Both the position numbers and the translations under genes were made by a program. Source: Chryseobacterium taiwanense (GTDB lineage: Bacteria; Bacteroidota; Bacteroidia; Flavobacteriales; Weeksellaceae). From it: a stretch of DNA of 64,000 nt. The stretch covers positions 54,384-118,383 of the forward strand of contig NZ_JWTA01000018.1 in the NCBI RefSeq assembly GCF_000813825.1, written 5' to 3'. Below are positions 23,217 through 33,087 of the stretch, piece after piece. Position 1 is the first letter of the stretch. Each line of letters opens with the position of its first letter. The notes beneath the pieces are model-generated. The model was not told the DNA's origin, searched no databases, and was given only the letters and a program-made list of their open reading frames with translations.

Positions 23217-26200
23217 TTAATCTACATGCTTGGAAGTAAATCCATCTTCACTTAGTTCTCTGTGTACATAATCTGCTTTCATTTCAGCATCATAATCTAC
23301 TTTTTCATGTTTACCCATTCTTCTTAAAATAGAGTCAAACAATGAATATACTACCGGTACAATAATTAGCGTAAGGAATAATGATGATGTCAAACCACCG
23401 ATGATTACCCAAGCTAATCCGTTGTTCATCTCTGCTCCTGCTCCTTTTGCAATCGCAATCGGAATCATACCGAAGATCATCGCAATCGTAGTCATCAGGA
23501 TCGGACGAAGACGAGCGTGGTTTGCCTGAATCAAAGCATCATGTGTATTTGCTCCTGCTGCTTTTCTCATATTCGCAAAGTCGACAATCATAATCGCGTT
23601 TTTCGCTACCAAACCAATCAACATGATCATCCCCAACATCGTAAAGATATTCAAAGAGTTTCCTGTGATAGCAAGAATTACCATTACCCCGATCAATGCC
23701 AAAGGAATTGAGAATAGTACCACAAACGGATATACAAATGAGTCATATAATGAAACCATTACCAAATACACCAATACAATAGCTGCCAATAACGCAATTC
23801 CTAATGTACCGAAACCTTCAGTCTGGTTTTCCATATCTCCACTCCAGATGTACGTTACTCCAGCCGGTTTTGTTTTTTCATTATCCATGAACATTGCTGC
23901 CCATTCGTTAGCAACGTCTCCTACAGGACGACCTACTACTTTAGATTTTACTTTTACAGAAGGTGCTTTATCTCTACGTTCCAGCAAACTTGGCCCAGAA
24001 CCCATTTTCACTTCTGCAAACTGGCTTAGTCTGATTTGTTCTCCCTGAGGATTTGTAAACATCAGGTTTCTTACATCTTCAATAGATTGTCTGTTAGCAT
24101 CTCCAAAACGAATATTAATATCATATTCGTATTCTCCGGCTCTGAATTTCCCGTCTGTATTTCCACTGAATGCAGTCTGCATCGTTTGTCCTACACTAGA
24201 AAGATTTAAGCCTAAAGAAGCCATCTTATCTCTGTCGATATTTACCTGAACTTCCGGATTTCCAGAATCTGTTGATAATTCAGCATCTACTGAACCCGGA
24301 ACTTTCTTAAGCAATTCAAGAATTCTGTTCGCTTCTTTATTTGCCGTTTCATTATCCTGAGCCGTTACCACCATTTCAATTGGTGCATTATCTGCTCCCA
24401 TTAATCCGATTGGCGCGGTTTTAAATTCAACTCCGGTAAATTTCTCTTCTAAAGCTCTTTTGATTCTTGCAGACTTGATATCTGTACTTTCATTACGTAA
24501 AGATTTGTCTACCAAGATCACCTGAATTTCCGATTGATACAATGTAGCCTGTGCACCACCAAATCCTGATGACTGCTGACCAACCGTTGTAATCATATCT
24601 ACTACATCTTTATCGTTTCTAAGGTATTTTTCAACAGCCAGTGTTACCTGGTTTGTTTTTTCTACCGAAGCATCTTTTGGTAATTCCATCTGAACAAGAA
24701 ACTGTCCTCTGTCCATTTTTGGGAAGAATTCTCCACCGATGAATCCAAACGCCACCAACATGAATGAAGAGATCAAAATAATAAATGTTACAATAACAGT
24801 CATTACTCTTCTTAACGTTGTTTTCAGACACCATTCTAGAATTCCTGTAATCCAGTGCGTGAATTTTTCCAATTGCTTTTCAAACCAAAGGATAAATCTT
24901 TCGAAAATATTTTTACCTGAAAGGTGTACCAATTTACCATATCTTGAAGATAACCAAGGAATAATGGTAAATGAAGCCAATAACGATAACATTGTTGCAA
25001 TAACTACGGTTACACAGAACTGCGCCAAGATATCAGAAACCAATCCTGAACTCATCGCAATCGGTAAGAATACCACCACAATTACCAACGTAATCGCTGT
25101 TACGGTAAATCCGATTTCCGAAGCCCCATCGTATGCTGCACGGATTCTGCTTTTCCCCATCTCCATGTGACGGTATACGTTTTCCAATACCACAATCGCA
25201 TCATCCACAAGAATACCTACCACAAGGGAAAGTCCTAGTAAACTCATCAGGTTCAAAGTATATCCCATTAAGTACATTCCGATTACCGTAGCAATCAAAG
25301 ACATCGGGATAGAAACCATTACGATAAATGCGTTTCTGATATTGTGAAGGAATAATAACATTACCACCGCTACCAAGATAATTGCTAAGAACAAGTCAAA
25401 GATTACGTGATCCGCAGCTTCAAGCGTAAAGTCTGTTGTATCATCTACAATATTGATTTTAATCGCCTGAGTTTTATAGTTATCCTCAACCTGAGCAATT
25501 GTTTTCTGAACTAATTCAGACACCGATACTGCATTGGCATCAGATTGTTTTTTAACCTGAAGTAAAATCGTTGGATTTTGGTTAAATCTTGCTACTTTTT
25601 CAACATCTTTTTGAGTATCGAACACTGTTGCAATGTCTGATAAACGAACCTGAGCTCCATTTTTATTGGAAACTACAAGGTTATTCATTTCCTGAACATT
25701 TTTATACTTTCCTGAAAGTCTGATCGTAGATCTTGAAGTTCTGGTTTTCAAAGCTCCCGTAGGGAAGTCTAAGTTTGAAGAAAGAATTGCCTGTTGTACA
25801 TCTGCAATTGCAAGACCATATCCCTGCATTTTCTTTTCATCAAGATTCACCTGAATCTCTCTCTCCTGCCCTCCTACAAGGTCAACTTGAGCCACCCCGT
25901 TTACACGAGAAAAAATAGGCTCAATTTTCTTATCTAAAAGGTCATAAAGTTCTTTATTATTCAGCTTATCACTGGAAATACTCAATGTCATGATTGGTAG
26001 ATCATCTAATGAGAATTTTTGTAGTGATGGTGGATCTGCATCATCCGGAAGGTCTGCTAAAATAGCATTTACCTTTCTCTGTGCATCATTCAACGCATAG
26101 TTTACATCGGCACCTGTATTCAACTGAACCATGATTACCGATAAACTTTCGTAAGATGAAGATTCTACCTTTTTCACGTTTTCCAAAGAACCAACCGCAT

Positions 26201-26405
26201 CTTCAATCTTTCTGGTTACCGAAGTTTCCACCTCACTTGGCGAAGCTCCCGGATATACCGTAGAAATGGTTACCATGTTGGTTTCAAACTTCGGAATCAA
26301 CTCGTACCCCATCATGGAGTAACTTAATAAACCACCCAGCGTAAGTATCGTAAATAATACGATAACCAGCGATGGCCTTTTAATGGATATTTCTGCTAAC
26401 TTCAT
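23217..26405 (-). CDS. RND efflux pump permease (AcrB/HAE1-like)
   Basis: 1062 residues, the usual RND length, with twelve predicted membrane helices and two large periplasmic loops. The proton-relay region is visible in helix 4: GILVDDAIVVLENVYR carries the paired Asp of HAE-type pumps near residue 400. It exports hydrophobic drugs or other toxic compounds from the periplasm to the outside with the adaptor and TolC-like channel encoded upstream. It is the last gene of the operon, 7 bases after the adaptor. Confidence 0.95.
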   Translation of the reverse strand: MKLAEISIKRPSLVIVLFTILTLGGLLSYSMMGYELIPKFETNMVTISTVYPGASPSEVETSVTRKIEDAVGSLENVKKVESSSYESLSVIMVQLNTGADVNYALNDAQRKVNAILADLPDDADPPSLQKFSLDDLPIMTLSISSDKLNNKELYDLLDKKIEPIFSRVNGVAQVDLVGGQEREIQVNLDEKKMQGYGLAIADVQQAILSSNLDFPTGALKTRTSRSTIRLSGKYKNVQEMNNLVVSNKNGAQVRLSDIATVFDTQKDVEKVARFNQNPTILLQVKKQSDANAVSVSELVQKTIAQVEDNYKTQAIKINIVDDTTDFTLEAADHVIFDLFLAIILVAVVMLLFLHNIRNAFIVMVSIPMSLIATVIGMYLMGYTLNLMSLLGLSLVVGILVDDAIVVLENVYRHMEMGKSRIRAAYDGASEIGFTVTAITLVIVVVFLPIAMSSGLVSDILAQFCVTVVIATMLSLLASFTIIPWLSSRYGKLVHLSGKNIFERFILWFEKQLEKFTHWITGILEWCLKTTLRRVMTVIVTFIILISSFMLVAFGFIGGEFFPKMDRGQFLVQMELPKDASVEKTNQVTLAVEKYLRNDKDVVDMITTVGQQSSGFGGAQATLYQSEIQVILVDKSLRNESTDIKSARIKRALEEKFTGVEFKTAPIGLMGADNAPIEMVVTAQDNETANKEANRILELLKKVPGSVDAELSTDSGNPEVQVNIDRDKMASLGLNLSSVGQTMQTAFSGNTDGKFRAGEYEYDINIRFGDANRQSIEDVRNLMFTNPQGEQIRLSQFAEVKMGSGPSLLERRDKAPSVKVKSKVVGRPVGDVANEWAAMFMDNEKTKPAGVTYIWSGDMENQTEGFGTLGIALLAAIVLVYLVMVSLYDSFVYPFVVLFSIPLALIGVMVILAITGNSLNIFTMLGMIMLIGLVAKNAIMIVDFANMRKAAGANTHDALIQANHARLRPILMTTIAMIFGMIPIAIAKGAGAEMNNGLAWVIIGGLTSSLFLTLIIVPVVYSLFDSILRRMGKHEKVDYDAEMKADYVHRELSEDGFTSKHVD

Positions 26406-26412
26406 CTTCTGC

Positions 26413-27474
26413 TTACTTTACGATGTTGATTTTTGAACCGTTATCAAGGTTGATTTGTCCGCTGGTGATTACTTGTTCACCAACATTTAATCCGCTTAGG
26501 ATCTGAACTTTGTCTCCGTATACTTTTCCGGTTTGAACTTTAATTAGTTTTGCAGTTCCATTGCTCACCACAAATAATTGTCCTGAACTTACCCCGTTTA
26601 CGAACGCTTCTGCCGGAACGGTTAACATATTCTGAGTTTCTGCACCGTGATTTGTTTTAAAGGTAGCTGTTGCGTACATCCCCGCTTTAAGGTTTCCTCT
26701 GTTCTGAACTTCAACTTCAACAGGGAAATTTAAAGAAGCGTCACTTTTAGGAGCGATGAAGGTAATTCTTCCGCTGAAAGATTCTCCAGGCAAAACATTT
26801 ACATTAATAGCCACTTCCTGACCTAATGCAATTTTTCCAACTTGGCTTTCGTCTACTAATACAGATAATTTAAGGGAATTAATATTTACAATTTCAAACA
26901 TTGAAGTTCCCGGAGATACTACAGTTCCCGGTTCTACCATTTTCTTGTTGATAGTACCGCTGATTCCCGCTCTTACATTGGTATCATTTACTTTAACACT
27001 CTGAGCTCTTACTGCTGCCTGAGCATTTTTAAGCTGTAATCTTGAGTTATCAAGCTGTTGTTTTGTAACACCACCTGTTTTATATGCGTTTTCGTAACGC
27101 TGGTTATCAATAATCGCATTTTGTAAATTGTTTTGAGCCTGAGTAACATCTACTTCAATAGCATCTCTTTTGATGGTTGCCAATGTCTGACCTGCTGAAA
27201 CTCTTGATCCTTCTTTTACTAAAACACTTACAATACGTCCTGAAATTTCAGAAGACTGGTTCATTTCCTGCTTAGGAATAAAAGTTCCGTTTGCTGAATA
27301 ATCAGTATCAATATTTTCTCTACCTGCTGTGATTACATTCACATTGATCTTATCAACCTGCTTAGCAACCTCTTTTACTTCCTGCGTCTGCTTTTCTTTA
27401 TTGCCAGCAATCTTATAAGCTGCCAAACCTATTAATACCGCCGCGACGATAATATATATTAAAGTTTTTTTCAT
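26413..27474 (-). CDS. RND efflux periplasmic adaptor (MFP)
   Basis: 353 residues with an N-terminal membrane anchor (about 4-22). It has the split lipoyl domain around a helical hairpin of about 60 residues, a beta-barrel domain (LSVLVDESQVGKI near 200) and a membrane-proximal domain, in the order of AcrA/MexA-type adaptors. It links the pump to the TolC-like channel. Spacing is 9 bases from the channel gene and 7 to the pump gene. Confidence 0.93.
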   Translation of the reverse strand: MKKTLIYIIVAAVLIGLAAYKIAGNKEKQTQEVKEVAKQVDKINVNVITAGRENIDTDYSANGTFIPKQEMNQSSEISGRIVSVLVKEGSRVSAGQTLATIKRDAIEVDVTQAQNNLQNAIIDNQRYENAYKTGGVTKQQLDNSRLQLKNAQAAVRAQSVKVNDTNVRAGISGTINKKMVEPGTVVSPGTSMFEIVNINSLKLSVLVDESQVGKIALGQEVAINVNVLPGESFSGRITFIAPKSDASLNFPVEVEVQNRGNLKAGMYATATFKTNHGAETQNMLTVPAEAFVNGVSSGQLFVVSNGTAKLIKVQTGKVYGDKVQILSGLNVGEQVITSGQINLDNGSKINIVK

Positions 27475-27483
27475 TTTCGTTTA

Positions 27484-28836
27484 TTATAAGTTTTGTAGTG
27501 TATTTAATTCTCCTTTTGCTTTAATAAGCTTTATCTCAGCTTGTTTGTAGTCTAGCAAAGCGTTTGCATAGTTTTGTTTAGCCTGAGTCAATGCATTTTC
27601 GGCATCCAGCAATTCTGTAAGTGTTGCCAAGCCGTTTTGATAGTTAGATTGTGTATTTTTCTGAACTCTTTCAGCCAATCCTACATTATCTTTCATGCTG
27701 TCGATATTGATCAATGCGTTTTCCATATTGGTAATCGCATTTTTATAATCTAAACTTAGACTCAACTGAGTATTCTGAATATCCTGATCTAAATCCTGAA
27801 TATCGATTTCCGCTTGGTTGATCTTCGCTTTTGTAGCTCCTCCTGTAAAAATTGGAATGTTTACATTTAGCCCAATTGCAGAATAGTCACTCCAAAGTAC
27901 TCCGTTTTTAAGACCGTTTGTCAATGGAAACTTTGCTCCGTTTGCTCCCCATCCGTAATTAGCAGTTAAACTCACTGTAGGATATAGATAAGCTTCAGTT
28001 GCTTTTTTGTTGAAAACCAAAAGTTCTTTGTTTTTATTCAAAACTTTAAGCTCCATACGCTCATCAAGATTTACAGTACTTGCAATCAGCTCAGGCTTTG
28101 GCTCGATTGTTTTTTCTTCCAGTTCAATATCTGTAGTAATCGGAATTCCCATGTAAAATTTCAAAGCATTTTTTGAAAGTTCTACTGAATTGATTAATTG
28201 TTGTTTGTTGGAACCAATATTCGTTAACTGTACATTAGTACGATCCAAATCGATTGCTTTTGCCAATCCGTTCTTTACCAGACTTTGTATTACGTTTCTT
28301 ACTTTTTCTGTGTTCGTATAGCTCGCTTCTATCGTTCTAAGATTTTCTTCCTGTACAAACACCTGATAATAAGCCGTTGCAACATTTTCAATCAATTGCT
28401 CATTGGTTAACTGGGCATTCAGAATATAAAATTCTCTTGTTGATTTAGCAGCTTTTAGCCCTGTAAATACTCTTTGGTCAAAAATTGCCTGTTGAAGCTG
28501 TACTGAAGCTGTTGAACCCCATGGCTGACCAAACTGAGCTCTGATCTTTTCTCCTCCAAATTCCAGCAATGATTCCTGAATAATAGGATTATAAGTTACC
28601 CCGGCTGTAGCGCTTATTTGCGGTAAAGCTCCGGCTTTGGCTTCATCAATCTTATATTCGGCTTTTTTAATCTGTAAAGCAGCTTTTTTAGCCTCTGTTT
28701 TGTTCTGAAGAGCCTGTTTTATGGCTTCCTGCAGAGAAATCTGTTGCTGTGCAGATACTGATGAAAAACCGAAAATCATACATGCAGCCGCTATCCCAAT
28801 TTTTAGCTTATTTGCAGTTATACACTTTCTTTTCAT
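27484..28836 (-). CDS. TolC-family outer-membrane efflux channel
   Basis: 450 residues with a signal peptide ending around VSAQQ (about 30). Two repeats of long helices with heptad patterns and short strand pairs follow, as in TolC/OprM. The C-terminal NYANALLDYKQAEIKLIKA segment is typical. It forms the outer-membrane exit duct for the pump. It is 94 bases after the TetR gene, with no terminator between, so all four genes are likely one operon. Confidence 0.93.
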   Translation of the reverse strand: MKRKCITANKLKIGIAAACMIFGFSSVSAQQQISLQEAIKQALQNKTEAKKAALQIKKAEYKIDEAKAGALPQISATAGVTYNPIIQESLLEFGGEKIRAQFGQPWGSTASVQLQQAIFDQRVFTGLKAAKSTREFYILNAQLTNEQLIENVATAYYQVFVQEENLRTIEASYTNTEKVRNVIQSLVKNGLAKAIDLDRTNVQLTNIGSNKQQLINSVELSKNALKFYMGIPITTDIELEEKTIEPKPELIASTVNLDERMELKVLNKNKELLVFNKKATEAYLYPTVSLTANYGWGANGAKFPLTNGLKNGVLWSDYSAIGLNVNIPIFTGGATKAKINQAEIDIQDLDQDIQNTQLSLSLDYKNAITNMENALINIDSMKDNVGLAERVQKNTQSNYQNGLATLTELLDAENALTQAKQNYANALLDYKQAEIKLIKAKGELNTLQNL

Positions 28837-28930
28837 AATTTTATACTCGTTTATTTTTTTAATGTAATTGTTATCTTCAATGTTTTTATTTCTAAAGGAC
28901 GAATCATTTCTTAAAATACTTTAACATTTT

Positions 28931-29524
28931 TTAATTTTTAAACAACATATTCAAAATAATCCCCTTTCTTACTGAAATGATCCTATCGAATTCTTCGCTG
29001 CTGATCATTAAATTCTCCATTAACAGAGGTCTGATCGCACTCGGGAAGACTAATAAAGAAATCATATTTAAAACAAACTGAATAGGTTCCATTTTCTCAA
29101 TCGTTCCTTTTTCCATTTCCTGTTCTATATCGGTGTAGAGCTTTTTCAGCTCATCTTCTTCGATGTCTCTTTTATGACAGTTCCCCTTATTGATCTGTGA
29201 TACGATATAAGTTTCTAAGTATGGATATTGAAGACTTGTAGATAAACTTCCTTCTATAAACTGACCTATTTTCTCTTTAAAAGGCAGATCAGAGTTCATT
29301 ATTATTTCAGATTTTTCCTTCTCAACCTTTTGCGCTTCATCAAAAATGATTTGAATCAGATTATCTCTGGAACGGAAATAATAATTAATAAGCGTTCTGT
29401 TAACACCTGCTGCATCAGCAATTTCCTGAGTAGTGGCATCAAACTTCCCTTTCACAAAGAATAAATTCTTCGTTGTTTCTTTGATCAATTCTTGTGTTTG
29501 GTCTTTTTTGGCTTGATTTGACAT
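28931..29524 (-). CDS. TetR/AcrR family repressor of the efflux operon
   Basis: 197 residues. The N-terminal HTH (about 25-45: ATTQEIADAAGVNRTLINYYF) is characteristic of TetR proteins, followed by a helical ligand-binding domain. It heads the efflux operon and its promoter is flanked by two copies of ATTGTTAAACAA, probable binding sites, so it most likely represses itself and the pump genes until an inducing compound binds. Confidence 0.92.
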   Translation of the reverse strand: MSNQAKKDQTQELIKETTKNLFFVKGKFDATTQEIADAAGVNRTLINYYFRSRDNLIQIIFDEAQKVEKEKSEIIMNSDLPFKEKIGQFIEGSLSTSLQYPYLETYIVSQINKGNCHKRDIEEDELKKLYTDIEQEMEKGTIEKMEPIQFVLNMISLLVFPSAIRPLLMENLMISSEEFDRIISVRKGIILNMLFKN

Positions 29525-29525
29525 T

Positions 29526-29538
29526 ATTGTTAAACAAT
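29526..29538. promoter_or_regulatory. TetR operator copy 1
   Basis: ATTGTT-A-AACAAT, a perfect 13-base palindrome just before the TetR ATG and downstream of its -7 element. Confidence 0.55.
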
Positions 29539-29544
29539 TTTGTG

Positions 29545-29575
29545 CAAATTTAATTCAAAAATCATTTTTGACAAA
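29545..29575 (-). promoter_or_regulatory. Promoter of the TetR-efflux operon
   Basis: On the minus strand TTTG (29572-29575) and TAAATTTG (29545-29552) are separated by exactly 19 bases, an excellent Bacteroidetes -33/-7 match. Confidence 0.7.
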
Positions 29576-29587
29576 ATTGTTAAACAA
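29576..29587. promoter_or_regulatory. TetR operator copy 2
   Basis: ATTGTTAAACAA, identical over 12 bases to copy 1 and exactly 50 bases away. It abuts the -33 element. A looser third copy (AATTAAACAAAATTG) follows at about 29591-29605. Confidence 0.5.
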
Positions 29588-29680
29588 AAAAATTAAACAA
29601 AATTGTATGACTTGCATCATATTTTAATCCACAAATCATCGATTAATGATTTATTAATGAGTAAAAATGCCCTGTTTGAT

Positions 29681-29688
29681 TATCTTTG
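29681..29688 (+). promoter_or_regulatory. Promoter -7 element of the T9SS-type protein gene
   Basis: TATCTTTG followed by CG lies inside the longest open frame, 15 bases before the ATG at 29703. It shows that the frame's earlier ATG at 29667 is not the start. Confidence 0.6.
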
Positions 29689-29705
29689 CGGGAAAATTAG
29701 TAATG

Positions 29706-32700
29706 ATGAAAAAAAATTTATTTCTTTTCACAGTTTTCTGCTGTGGACTTACCTTTGCTCAAAATCTTCTTTGGGAATTCCAAACAACCAGCCCTATTAT
29801 TGAATCTGAGCATTTTATCACTTTAAGTGACACGGATTCTCAGGGAAATATTTATGTCGCAGGAAGATATGGGAGATCATTTTTCCCGAGTATTAATGGT
29901 ATAACCTTCGGAAGCATCACCAAAACGACATCTCCTACAGAAATGTTAAGAGCTGTTGTTGCAAAACTCGATAAAAACAAAAATGTAATATGGGTAAAAG
30001 AAATCAGTTCGGATTATGCATCTACAGTGACTTCAGTAGTTGTTGACAAACAGGACAATGTAATTGTTGCAGGCTATACAGATGGACAAAATCTAAAGCT
30101 GAATCCTAATTCAAATGCAATTTTTAATACCGGTACACTCTCTGGTAGTTCATATATTATAAAACTTGATACTTCCGGAAATTATGTATTTGGAAATATT
30201 TATAATTTTGCAGGGAATATAACGTGTACTATAGATCAAAACAACAATATAATATCTACAGGAAATTACGCAAATTATGTTCCGTTATTTGTTACAGATT
30301 TTAATCCAGATCCAACAATTACTTATAATCTACCCGCTCCTGATGGAATATTTATAATGAAAAACAATCCTAATGGATCTTTTGTATGGGCTAGACCGCT
30401 ACATGCTCATAATACTCCTGGAATAAATAGTGTAAAGGTTGACAAGAGTAATAATATCATTATTTTAGGAAATTTTGAAGCCTATTTAAAAATAGATAAC
30501 AATACATTTTCAGCAGGAAATATAAGCTCAAACAGACATTTCATTGCTAAATTTAATAATGATGGAAATTTTATCTGGTATCAGAATCTTACTTCTTTTA
30601 GTATGTTTCTAAACTCATCAAATTCTAAAATTGATATAGATAACAATGATAATATTTACACAGCAAGTACTTATTATGAACCCCAGACAATCAGTTTTCC
30701 GAATGCTACTATCAATGCTCCTGACGATGGAAAAACGATAATTTATAAAATTAGCAGTACAGGTAATTTAGTTTGGAATTCATTAGTGAAAGAAGAAAAT
30801 AGTGCTTATGATTTTCTTTCTATAAAACTAAATCCAGATAATACTATTAATTTTTTCGGACGTTATTCAGACAATACAATCACAGTTGTTAACGGAAATA
30901 ATAATACAGAAGAAGTTGTACATAAATTAGATTTAGGTCTAAATTACAGTTACCTAAGTCGTAATGCGGATGCTTATTATTTAAAATTCAGAAATGATGG
31001 TAAATTAATCTTTAATAAAAGTGATTTTTCATCTTTTACATATAGTCAAAATATCGATTATGAAGGAAATATAATTTTAGCAGGATATTATGATGATTAT
31101 CAAGATTTTGATCCTGATCAAGATGTTAAAATTATAAAATATACCAATAGTAATATCAACGGCCTTATTCAGAAGTTTGGAAAATGCTACAATGGAACTC
31201 CTGATGGAGATAAGACTCAAACTTTTTGTTCATCTATCAATCCTACTATACAGGATTTATATCCTAATACATCTTATACAACTTGGTATGACTCACCAAT
31301 ATCATTAAATTCATTGGCACCCAATACACCACTGCAAAATAATGTTACTTATTACGCATCAGTACAAGATGAATCTTGCCCATACAACCCCAAACGTCTT
31401 GCAGTAAAAGTTGTGATTAATACCGCCCCTGCAACATTAACTGTAACTGATTTTTATTTTTGTACCAATGTTAATCAGATGACATTAAATCAATTGAACA
31501 TTAACAATAATCAAAATATTCATTTTTACAACGCAGCAGGAAATCTTATCAGTAATTATTCTAATATAATTGCTGGAGCACAATACTATGTAGCCCAATA
31601 CAATGGACAATGTGAAAGTATAAAAGCTCCTTTTAAAGTATTTTCAATACAAGGGTTAACACCTACAGTAAATACACAACAAATATTCTGTAAAACCAAT
31701 AATCCGACAATCTCAAACATTCAGGTTACGGGACAAAATATTAAATGGTATAATGCAGCTGGAAATATCTTAGCTTCAACAACAGCTTTAGTAAATGGAG
31801 AAACATATTATGCTTCTCAAACTATCAATGGTTGTGAAAGTGGAAAAATTGCAGTTCAGGTAACCGTAAACGAAACCCCGAAACCAACAGCAAATGCAGC
31901 TCAGGATTTTTGTTCTTCAGCGGGTCCTACTTTAGCCAATTTAGTAGTTACCGGAACTGCTTTACAGTTCTATGATGCAGCAGGAAATATTCTGCCATTA
32001 ACAACTCCGCTTGTACACGGAACTACCTATTTTGTAACTCAGACATTGAATAATTGTGAATCAGAGAAACTATCAATAGCTGTGACCCTTTCAAATAACA
32101 ATGTACCGGCAAATGAGTATTCTGCAACTTTATGTAACAGTACAGCGGGAAACTCAATGGTAGTGGATCTTACTTCTTATCAAGGTAATATCATTGCCAA
32201 TCCATCAAATTACCTATTTACTTTTACAGATACTTCAGGAAATGTAATTTCTAATCCGACAAGCTATATTTTGAGTATGGGTTTAAACGCATTTTTTGTA
32301 AAGGTTTCTACTCCGGATGGATGTTTTAAGATTGTAAGATTAAGTTTAACTCTAAATCCAAAACCAGAGTTGAACCTTCCTGAAAAAATAGACTTCTGTA
32401 AAGGAAAAAGTATCATTTTAGATGCAGGAACCGGATACACATCGTACTTATGGAATACTGGAGTTACCACTCAAACCATTACGGTTTCAACTCCTGGAAA
32501 TTATTCAGTTACTGTAACTAATAATTTCGGATGTCAGGATACAGACAATACTCTTGTAAGTTATACAATTTTACCGGAGATTGTTTCCGTAAATATCACC
32601 AATAATACTGCAACCATCATTCTTTCAGGAACAGGAAATTTTGAATACTCATTAGATAATTCAGTTTGGCAGAATTCTAATATTTTCACGAACCTGATTA

Positions 32701-33038
32701 TGGGAGAATACATTGTGTACGTAAGAACAAAAGAAGGATGTATCATTGGTCAAAAACCTTTCTCAATCTTCAATATTCCTAATACTTTCACCCCAAATGG
32801 AGACGGATTTAATGACAAATGGAGAATTGTGGGATTAGAAAATTATTCCGGGACTGAAGTAAGTGTGTATGATCGAAAAGGACTTCCGGTATTCAAGGAA
32901 ATCATTGCTAAAAATCCATTAATGTGGGATGGCAAACTGAACGGAAATCAAATTTCTACAGGAACCTACTGGTATGTCATCAAAGTTTCTGACGGTAGAA
33001 TATATACCGGTTGGGTACTTATTAAGAATAGAGATTAA
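29706..33038 (+). CDS. Large secreted T9SS-type protein with gliding-motility C-terminal domain
   Basis: The start is ATG 29706 (or 29703); both give the signal peptide MKKNLFLFTVFCCGLTFAQ. Of about 1110 residues, roughly 20-490 carry repeats like DKNKNVIWVKEI and QGNIYVAGR, typical of a beta-propeller (SBBP) domain. About 500-800 hold four Ig-like repeats of about 70 residues, each with FC near the start and a G.YY..Q pattern. The last 90 or so, beginning FTPNGDGFNDKW, are a gliding-motility type-B C-terminal domain, the signal for type IX secretion to the surface. The ligand is unknown. Confidence 0.88.
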   Translation: MKKNLFLFTVFCCGLTFAQNLLWEFQTTSPIIESEHFITLSDTDSQGNIYVAGRYGRSFFPSINGITFGSITKTTSPTEMLRAVVAKLDKNKNVIWVKEISSDYASTVTSVVVDKQDNVIVAGYTDGQNLKLNPNSNAIFNTGTLSGSSYIIKLDTSGNYVFGNIYNFAGNITCTIDQNNNIISTGNYANYVPLFVTDFNPDPTITYNLPAPDGIFIMKNNPNGSFVWARPLHAHNTPGINSVKVDKSNNIIILGNFEAYLKIDNNTFSAGNISSNRHFIAKFNNDGNFIWYQNLTSFSMFLNSSNSKIDIDNNDNIYTASTYYEPQTISFPNATINAPDDGKTIIYKISSTGNLVWNSLVKEENSAYDFLSIKLNPDNTINFFGRYSDNTITVVNGNNNTEEVVHKLDLGLNYSYLSRNADAYYLKFRNDGKLIFNKSDFSSFTYSQNIDYEGNIILAGYYDDYQDFDPDQDVKIIKYTNSNINGLIQKFGKCYNGTPDGDKTQTFCSSINPTIQDLYPNTSYTTWYDSPISLNSLAPNTPLQNNVTYYASVQDESCPYNPKRLAVKVVINTAPATLTVTDFYFCTNVNQMTLNQLNINNNQNIHFYNAAGNLISNYSNIIAGAQYYVAQYNGQCESIKAPFKVFSIQGLTPTVNTQQIFCKTNNPTISNIQVTGQNIKWYNAAGNILASTTALVNGETYYASQTINGCESGKIAVQVTVNETPKPTANAAQDFCSSAGPTLANLVVTGTALQFYDAAGNILPLTTPLVHGTTYFVTQTLNNCESEKLSIAVTLSNNNVPANEYSATLCNSTAGNSMVVDLTSYQGNIIANPSNYLFTFTDTSGNVISNPTSYILSMGLNAFFVKVSTPDGCFKIVRLSLTLNPKPELNLPEKIDFCKGKSIILDAGTGYTSYLWNTGVTTQTITVSTPGNYSVTVTNNFGCQDTDNTLVSYTILPEIVSVNITNNTATIILSGTGNFEYSLDNSVWQNSNIFTNLIMGEYIVYVRTKEGCIIGQKPFSIFNIPNTFTPNGDGFNDKWRIVGLENYSGTEVSVYDRKGLPVFKEIIAKNPLMWDGKLNGNQISTGTYWYVIKVSDGRIYTGWVLIKNRD

Positions 33039-33039
33039 C

Positions 33040-33074
33040 AAAAAAGCGAGCAGAAATTTCTGCTCGCTTTTTTT
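33040..33074. terminator. Bidirectional terminator
   Basis: A long perfect palindrome, 33040-33056 with 33057-33073, with A/T runs on both sides. It lies between the convergent T9SS and CvfB-like genes. Confidence 0.85.
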
Positions 33075-33087
33075 ATTTGTATACTAA

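Noticed and set aside
24739..25170. 143-codon plus-strand frame inside the RND pump gene
   Set aside because: Antisense shadow of a strongly conserved pump gene; composition reflects the opposite strand.
29667..29705. Upstream start for the T9SS-type gene
   Set aside because: A TATCTTTG promoter element lies inside this segment, and the later Met gives a standard signal peptide.
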